Shown here piece by piece: positions 5,837 through 9,182 of a stretch of DNA of 9,182 bases. The stretch covers positions 1 to 9,182 of the forward strand of contig VFGQ01000011.1 of the NCBI GenBank assembly GCA_009391605.1. The letters are read 5' to 3'. A program made the translations under genes and the position numbers. Under the pieces are notes generated by a model. The model was not told where the DNA came from and did not search any database. It worked only from the letters and a program-made list of their open reading frames with translations. Numbering within the stretch: the stretch's first letter is position 1; every line of letters begins with the position of its first letter. This DNA comes from SAR202 cluster bacterium. Its GTDB lineage: Bacteria > Chloroflexota > Dehalococcoidia > SAR202 > GCA-002694895.

Positions 5837-6709
5837 TCAATCTTTGATAAATTTATAAGGAACTAATACAGGGGTTTTTGATTTATACGATTGATACACA
5901 TTATTTCCACCCCACCTTTCATCTGCTTGTTTTTCCAAAAGTCTCACACCTGAAATATAATTTAGCATTACAAATACAAAAATTGGCGAAATCAAGCCTA
6001 ACCAACCAAGTCCAGAATAAACAGAAATCCCTATTATAGCTATTCCAGTCCAAATCAAAATTTCACCAAAATAATTTGGGTGCCTTGAATATTTCCATAA
6101 ACCAGATTGGATAAACTTCCCATCATTGGATTCTTTGCTTTTAAATTCACTTTTTTGTCTGTCCGACACTATTTCAATAAGAAATCCAATGACCCAAATT
6201 AAAACACCGATTATATCCAAAATTCCAAAATTATTATTATTATTAGAAGTAAGAATAGTTAACGCTCCAAATAATGTAAACAAAACCCATAATCCTTGTA
6301 AATTCCATGTGAGGAAAAAGACTAAAAGGTCTTTTTTTATAGTTGTAAATCTACTATCTTCTCCTGCTTTTCTTATTCTAAAAAATAAAAAAGAACCTAA
6401 TCTTAAAGCCCAAATCACTATTAAAATTAATACAATCAATTGCCTTAAATTTTTAGAATCATTCATAAAAAAAGCTAATATAGATACTGTTATAAAAGTA
6501 ACAGACCCAGTTAAATCAAAAAAATATTCAGTAGATAACAAATATGAAGGGATAAAAACAATCCATTGAAGAAAAAATATGATTATCGTACATAACAAAA
6601 ATAAACTTAATGATCCGTAAGAAACGCTGTTTTCATCAACAAAAGTAGTTGAAACAAAAGCAAATACAATAATTATTAATGATAATAATAAATTCTTAAT
6701 TAAAGGCAA
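5837..6709 (-). CDS. DUF1295 membrane protein (steroid 5-alpha-reductase/ICMT-like superfamily)
   Basis: A polytopic membrane protein of the DUF1295 family, related in fold to steroid 5-alpha-reductase and isoprenylcysteine carboxyl methyltransferase; substrate and reaction are not established. It has about 7 hydrophobic segments. Typical blocks are FIPSYLLSTEYFFDLTGS (52-69), IWALRLGSFLFFRIRKAGEDSRF (99-121), FFLTWNLQGLWV (131-142), and the cofactor-region motif GLWKYSRHPNYFGEI (203-217). The C-terminal LLEKQADERWG and YKSKTP follow. At 290 residues it is of normal length. The start is TTG at 6709: an in-frame TAA lies three codons upstream, and the next in-frame Met comes after about 80 residues of genuine family sequence. 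A run of five Asn codons (AAT)5 sits in a loop at 156-160. It stands upstream of pcs on the same strand, which suggests but does not prove a role in membrane lipids. Confidence 0.87.
   Translation of the reverse strand: MPLIKNLLLSLIIIVFAFVSTTFVDENSVSYGSLSLFLLCTIIIFFLQWIVFIPSYLLSTEYFFDLTGSVTFITVSILAFFMNDSKNLRQLIVLILIVIWALRLGSFLFFRIRKAGEDSRFTTIKKDLLVFFLTWNLQGLWVLFTLFGALTILTSNNNNNFGILDIIGVLIWVIGFLIEIVSDRQKSEFKSKESNDGKFIQSGLWKYSRHPNYFGEILIWTGIAIIGISVYSGLGWLGLISPIFVFVMLNYISGVRLLEKQADERWGGNNVYQSYKSKTPVLVPYKFIKD
6230..6244. repeat. (ATT)5 / (AAT)5 trinucleotide run inside the DUF1295 gene
   Basis: Five perfect triplets encode Asn156-Asn160 of the DUF1295 protein. Slippage here would add or remove Asn residues without shifting the frame, in what is probably a loop between membrane segments. 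Confidence 0.8.
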
Positions 6710-6744
6710 AATGTAATATTAGATGAAATTAAATTATCGCAAGT

Positions 6745-6750
6745 ATTATA
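6745..6750 (-). promoter_or_regulatory. Candidate -10 box (TATAAT) for the DUF1295 gene
   Basis: A perfect TATAAT on the minus strand, just after the terminator-like hairpin of the preceding operon, would give a leader of about 30 bases before the TTG at 6709. No convincing -35 hexamer is visible at normal spacing. Its position between a terminator and the next gene is the main support. Confidence 0.38.
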
Positions 6751-6754
6751 TACA

Positions 6755-6796
6755 AACACAAAAACAATTAACATTTAATTTGATATTAAATGTTAA
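6755..6796 (-). terminator. Intrinsic terminator of the nhaD-HAD operon
   Basis: A perfect 11-base inverted repeat (TTAACATTTAA at 6768-6778 and TTAAATGTTAA at 6786-6796) encloses a 7-base loop and is followed on the minus strand by a T-rich tract (TTGTTTTTGTGTT). The stem has only one G-C pair. It overlaps the last codons and the stop of the HAD-like gene. The arrangement fits a terminator for minus-strand transcription in an AT-rich genome. Confidence 0.6.
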
Positions 6797-7169
6797 TTTC
6801 CAAAAACTGATTTAATTTATTAATATCCTTTAAATCTTTATCATAATGAAACACTTTAATATTTAGAGATTCTGCTGAACGTATCGCTTCCAAATTGTGT
6901 TCAATATAAACTAAATCTTCCACGGCCAAATCAAATTGTTCTAATAAAATTTTATAATAATTTGGATTTGATTTTTCAGGATTATGTTTTAAAGTAAAAA
7001 CTTCATAAGGTATTTTATCTAACCCATGTTGTATAAATTCTTCGTTATTGGCACCTGTCAGTACAATTTTTCTGTTTGGATAACCATCTAATATTTTTAA
7101 TAAAGGTTCATACATACCTTTGCCTGGAATTATCAGTGTATTTATTGCATCTACCAAAATAACTTTCAT
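6786..7169 (-). CDS. Small HAD-like (haloacid dehalogenase fold) protein, capless
   Basis: A compact HAD-fold protein of 127 residues with no cap domain. Motif I is VDAINTLI, with nucleophile candidate Asp7 and Thr11. Motif II is VLTGAN, with Thr38. Motif III is probably Lys66 in the EKSNPNYYK region, and motif IV is VYIEHN followed by EAIRSAESLNIKVFHYD, where Glu90 replaces the usual Asp pair. The position two after the nucleophile is Ile9 rather than Asp, so the general acid/base of HAD phosphatases is missing. Dehalogenase-type motifs (DAYGT) and phosphonatases also lack that Asp, but they have caps. Phosphatase activity is therefore doubtful, and the role may be binding or an unusual hydrolysis. 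Its ATG lies 4 bases after the nhaD stop, so the two are surely co-transcribed and probably translationally coupled. Confidence 0.78.
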   Translation of the reverse strand: MKVILVDAINTLIIPGKGMYEPLLKILDGYPNRKIVLTGANNEEFIQHGLDKIPYEVFTLKHNPEKSNPNYYKILLEQFDLAVEDLVYIEHNLEAIRSAESLNIKVFHYDKDLKDINKLNQFLEINI

Positions 7170-7173
7170 AATT

Positions 7174-8445
7174 TTAAAGCAGAATATATGTTGCGGCTCC
7201 TGCTAAATATCCTATAAGAGCCAAAAAACTTATTTTCCTGATATACCATATAAAATTAATTCTCAAAATACCCATAACGGCAACTCCAGCTGCTGATCCA
7301 ATAACTAATAAACTACCACCTGTTCCTGCACAATAAGCTAAAAATTCCCAAAACACACCATCCATTGCATAATTACCACTAGAGGTAATTTCATACATAC
7401 CCATAGCTCCTGCAACCAAAGGAACGTTGTCTAAAATCGCCGACAAGAATCCTATGAAAATATTAATCAGATATATATTACCTATCAGATCATCAAGAAT
7501 AGTAGCTAGACTATTTAAAATACCACCTGATTGTAAGCTTCCCACTGCAAGTAAAATTCCTAAAAAGAAAAATACAGTGGAAGCTTCAATTTTTGAAAGA
7601 GCTCCAGGCACTGTTAATGAATGTTTATGAATATTATCTTTACCCTTATGTATAATTTCTGTAACTACCCATAAAAATCCTAAACTTAGTAACATGCCCA
7701 TATAAGGAGGTAAATGAGTAATTGTTTTAAAGACTGGTACAAATAATAAACCTAATACCCCAAGAGTAAAAATAATATTTCTTTCGTAAGGAATTACATC
7801 TTTTGTTTTCCTTTCCTTTACATTTTCTGGTCTCTCTATATTTTGTCCTCTATATTTAAAAGAAACATAAATTAATGGCACTATAATACAAACCGCACTT
7901 GGGATAATAATAGCAGGGATAATATTCAAGGATATCTGTCCTCCTACCCAAAGCATTATGGTAGTTATATCTCCAATTGGAGACCATGCTCCTCCTGCAT
8001 TCGCAGCCAATATCATAATTCCTGCAAAGAATAATAATTGTTCTCTTGATTTTATTATTTTTTGCAACAATGCTGCCATGACTATAGCTGTTGTCAAATT
8101 ATCTAATACAGCAGAAAAGAAAAACGTTATTGTAGATAATATCCATAATAATTTTACAGCGTTAGTAGTTTTGATTTTATCAGTTATTATTCTGAAGCCT
8201 TGATGAGAGTCGACCAATTCCACTATAGTCATCGCACCCAATAAAAAGAATACAATTTCACCTATATCAACCAAATGATGAGCCAATTCTTTATCAATGA
8301 TTTTATAATCTGAAAAAGAAACTAATATAGTCCAGGTCAATACTCCAGTGATTAGAGCAGTAGCAGCTTTATCGATCTTAAATTTATGCTCGAATGCTAT
8401 AAAAAAATAACCTAAAGAAAAAACACTTATCAGTAAAATTTCCAA
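7174..8445 (-). CDS. nhaD: NhaD-type Na+/H+ antiporter
   Basis: An inner-membrane sodium/proton antiporter of the NhaD family (ion transporter superfamily), exporting Na+ (often also Li+) in exchange for H+ in salty or alkaline conditions. Characteristic blocks include FFLLGAMTIVELVDSHQGF (67-85) and SAVLDNLTTAIVM (111-123). Others are ANAGGAWSPIGDITTIMLW (148-166), AILDNVPLVAGAMGMY (336-351) and AGTGGSLLVIGSAAGVAVMG (373-392). The two D-N pairs at 115-116 and 339-340 fall in equivalent places in the inverted halves and are likely ion-binding. It has about 12 hydrophobic segments and 423 residues, as usual. The start is read as TTG at 8445, with a weak AGG 9 bases upstream and the expected short lead into the first helix. 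It is first of a two-gene operon with the HAD-like gene and divergent from the YHYH gene across 131 bases. Confidence 0.93.
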   Translation of the reverse strand: MEILLISVFSLGYFFIAFEHKFKIDKAATALITGVLTWTILVSFSDYKIIDKELAHHLVDIGEIVFFLLGAMTIVELVDSHQGFRIITDKIKTTNAVKLLWILSTITFFFSAVLDNLTTAIVMAALLQKIIKSREQLLFFAGIMILAANAGGAWSPIGDITTIMLWVGGQISLNIIPAIIIPSAVCIIVPLIYVSFKYRGQNIERPENVKERKTKDVIPYERNIIFTLGVLGLLFVPVFKTITHLPPYMGMLLSLGFLWVVTEIIHKGKDNIHKHSLTVPGALSKIEASTVFFFLGILLAVGSLQSGGILNSLATILDDLIGNIYLINIFIGFLSAILDNVPLVAGAMGMYEITSSGNYAMDGVFWEFLAYCAGTGGSLLVIGSAAGVAVMGILRINFIWYIRKISFLALIGYLAGAATYILL

Positions 8446-8502
8446 ATTTTGATACCTGTTTGAATATACTTTATTCCTATATTATCAACTAAATTATAGG
8501 GT

Positions 8503-8530
8503 TTAACAATTATTTATCGGTCTTTATAAT
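8503..8530 (+). promoter_or_regulatory. Candidate sigma70-type promoter of the YHYH gene
   Basis: TTAACA (8503-8508, 5 of 6 matches to the -35 consensus) and a perfect TATAAT (8525-8530) are separated by 16 bases. The predicted transcription start near 8537 leaves a leader of about 40 bases before the ATG at 8577. It is the best-formed promoter in the window. A minus-strand TATAAT at 8498-8493 may serve nhaD, but I see no good -35 for it. Confidence 0.5.
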
Positions 8531-8576
8531 TCCTTAATAATAAACAATCATGATGTATTAACAATTATGGATTAAC

Positions 8577-9182
8577 ATGAAAAACACACAATATATATTT
8601 GGATCAATAACTGTTCTTATAATTATTCTTTTAGTCGCATTATTCGGATATTTATCAAACCAACAAAATATAAATAAAAACAGAATTGATAATTTATATA
8701 CAAAAATAAACTCTGATAAAGAGAATACAAATGAAATCAATCTTGCTTTAGAAAATCAGAATACTCAACTTGAAGAGCTGTTAAATTATATTTATAACAA
8801 TAATTCTGAAAACAATATTAAGGAAAATAATGTAAAAACTACAAAAGATTTACCAGAATCATCATCTAAAAAGGCAAATGACTCTAAACAAAAAAATGAA
8901 CAACAAAATCAAACAAACATCAATAAAGAAGTAATACAAAAAACAGAACCAATAACTAAAGAAAATATTTGTATCCAAAAAAATAATTTTCTCAAATTAA
9001 AACCAGATCCTAAGAATAATTTTCCTGATCCTAAATTAAATGTTGAATGCAATGAAGAATACCTAATTATAAATAGTAACGGAATACCTACATTTGAATT
9101 CATAAGCATAACTCCTAATGAATTAAAAGAACAAAACCATAATTGGCAAATTCCTCTTTTCCCAAAATTAACAAATCAATCA
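8577..9182 (+). CDS. Membrane-anchored YHYH-domain protein, 3' truncated by window edge
   Basis: An open frame of 202 codons from the ATG at 8577 to the window end, with an in-frame stop (8559-8561) upstream and no stop downstream. The layout is: one N-terminal transmembrane helix (about 7-26), a polar helical stretch likely to be coiled coil (30-72), and an Asn/Lys/Gln/Ser-rich linker (about 73-130). The beginning of a folded domain then follows. The last about 45 residues (VECNEEYLIINSNGIPTFEF, then ITPN, and later NWQIPLFPKL) look like the start of the YHYH domain, as I recall it (NGIPxxxF...PN...QNxxxxxIPxxP). Cys132 and Cys158 could pair, which fits an extracytoplasmic domain. The diagnostic YHYH motif itself would lie beyond the edge. 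No Shine-Dalgarno is visible. YHYH proteins have no established function. Confidence 0.78.
   Translation, partial: MKNTQYIFGSITVLIIILLVALFGYLSNQQNINKNRIDNLYTKINSDKENTNEINLALENQNTQLEELLNYIYNNNSENNIKENNVKTTKDLPESSSKKANDSKQKNEQQNQTNINKEVIQKTEPITKENICIQKNNFLKLKPDPKNNFPDPKLNVECNEEYLIINSNGIPTFEFISITPNELKEQNHNWQIPLFPKLTNQS

Noticed and set aside
6126..6569. 147-codon plus-strand open frame opposite the DUF1295 gene
   Set aside because: It is fully antisense to a gene with clear family motifs and gives a Lys/Ile/Asn-rich product with no recognisable features.
7427..8203. Two plus-strand open frames (7427-7630 and 7958-8203) opposite nhaD
   Set aside because: Both are antisense to strongly conserved NhaD blocks and encode no recognisable protein.
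8558..9109. Two minus-strand open frames (8558-8740 and 8909-9109)
   Set aside because: Both lie opposite the YHYH gene, whose plus-strand frame is open for 202 codons with a coherent membrane-anchor, coiled-coil and domain layout.
1..9182. tRNA, rRNA, CRISPR array, insertion sequence or phage features
   Set aside because: No cloverleaf, conserved rRNA core, regularly spaced repeat, transposase or terminal inverted repeat was found on reading either strand.

Overview
The window is strongly AT-rich (about 30% GC by eye) and densely packed, with standard-code genes on both strands and short spacers. The gene set suggests a free-living Gram-negative-type bacterium of a marine or saline habitat: an NhaD-type Na+/H+ antiporter, a bacterial phosphatidylcholine synthase, and a cluster of flavin- and thiamine-dependent enzymes. 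Low-GC marine lineages (for example some SAR202-type Chloroflexota or other pelagic clades) would fit, but nothing here is a phylogenetic marker and I do not assign a taxon. Most starts lack a clear Shine-Dalgarno sequence, and two genes appear to start with TTG.

Left part (1-1073, + strand): the 3' part of a zinc-dependent medium-chain alcohol/polyol dehydrogenase cut by the window edge, then a likely 45-residue single-span membrane peptide.

Block 1066-4502 (- strand) reads as one operon in the order: LLM-class flavin oxidoreductase; a 57-residue membrane peptide with the only strong ribosome binding site in the window; a DUF1330 protein; a ThDP-dependent enzyme of the acetolactate synthase-like superfamily; a two-span membrane protein overlapping its 3' end. 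With the convergent dehydrogenase, this looks like an oxidative or catabolic module whose substrate cannot be read from sequence. Divergent from it is a lone + strand gene of unknown function (4561-5007).

Block 5019-6709 (- strand): a DUF1295 membrane protein, then phosphatidylcholine synthase (pcs). The spacer between them holds an apparent relic of the N-terminus of an Old Yellow Enzyme-type flavin oxidoreductase, broken by an in-frame stop.

Block 6768-8445 (- strand): nhaD followed four bases later by a small HAD-like protein, ending in a hairpin plus T-rich tract that looks like an intrinsic terminator. Divergent from nhaD, behind a good sigma70-like promoter, a membrane-anchored protein with the start of a YHYH domain runs off the right edge (8577-9182, open to the end).

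No rRNA, tRNA, CRISPR array, insertion sequence or riboswitch was recognised. No gene-free stretch exceeds 300 bases; the longest spacers are 8446-8576 and 5712-5836.
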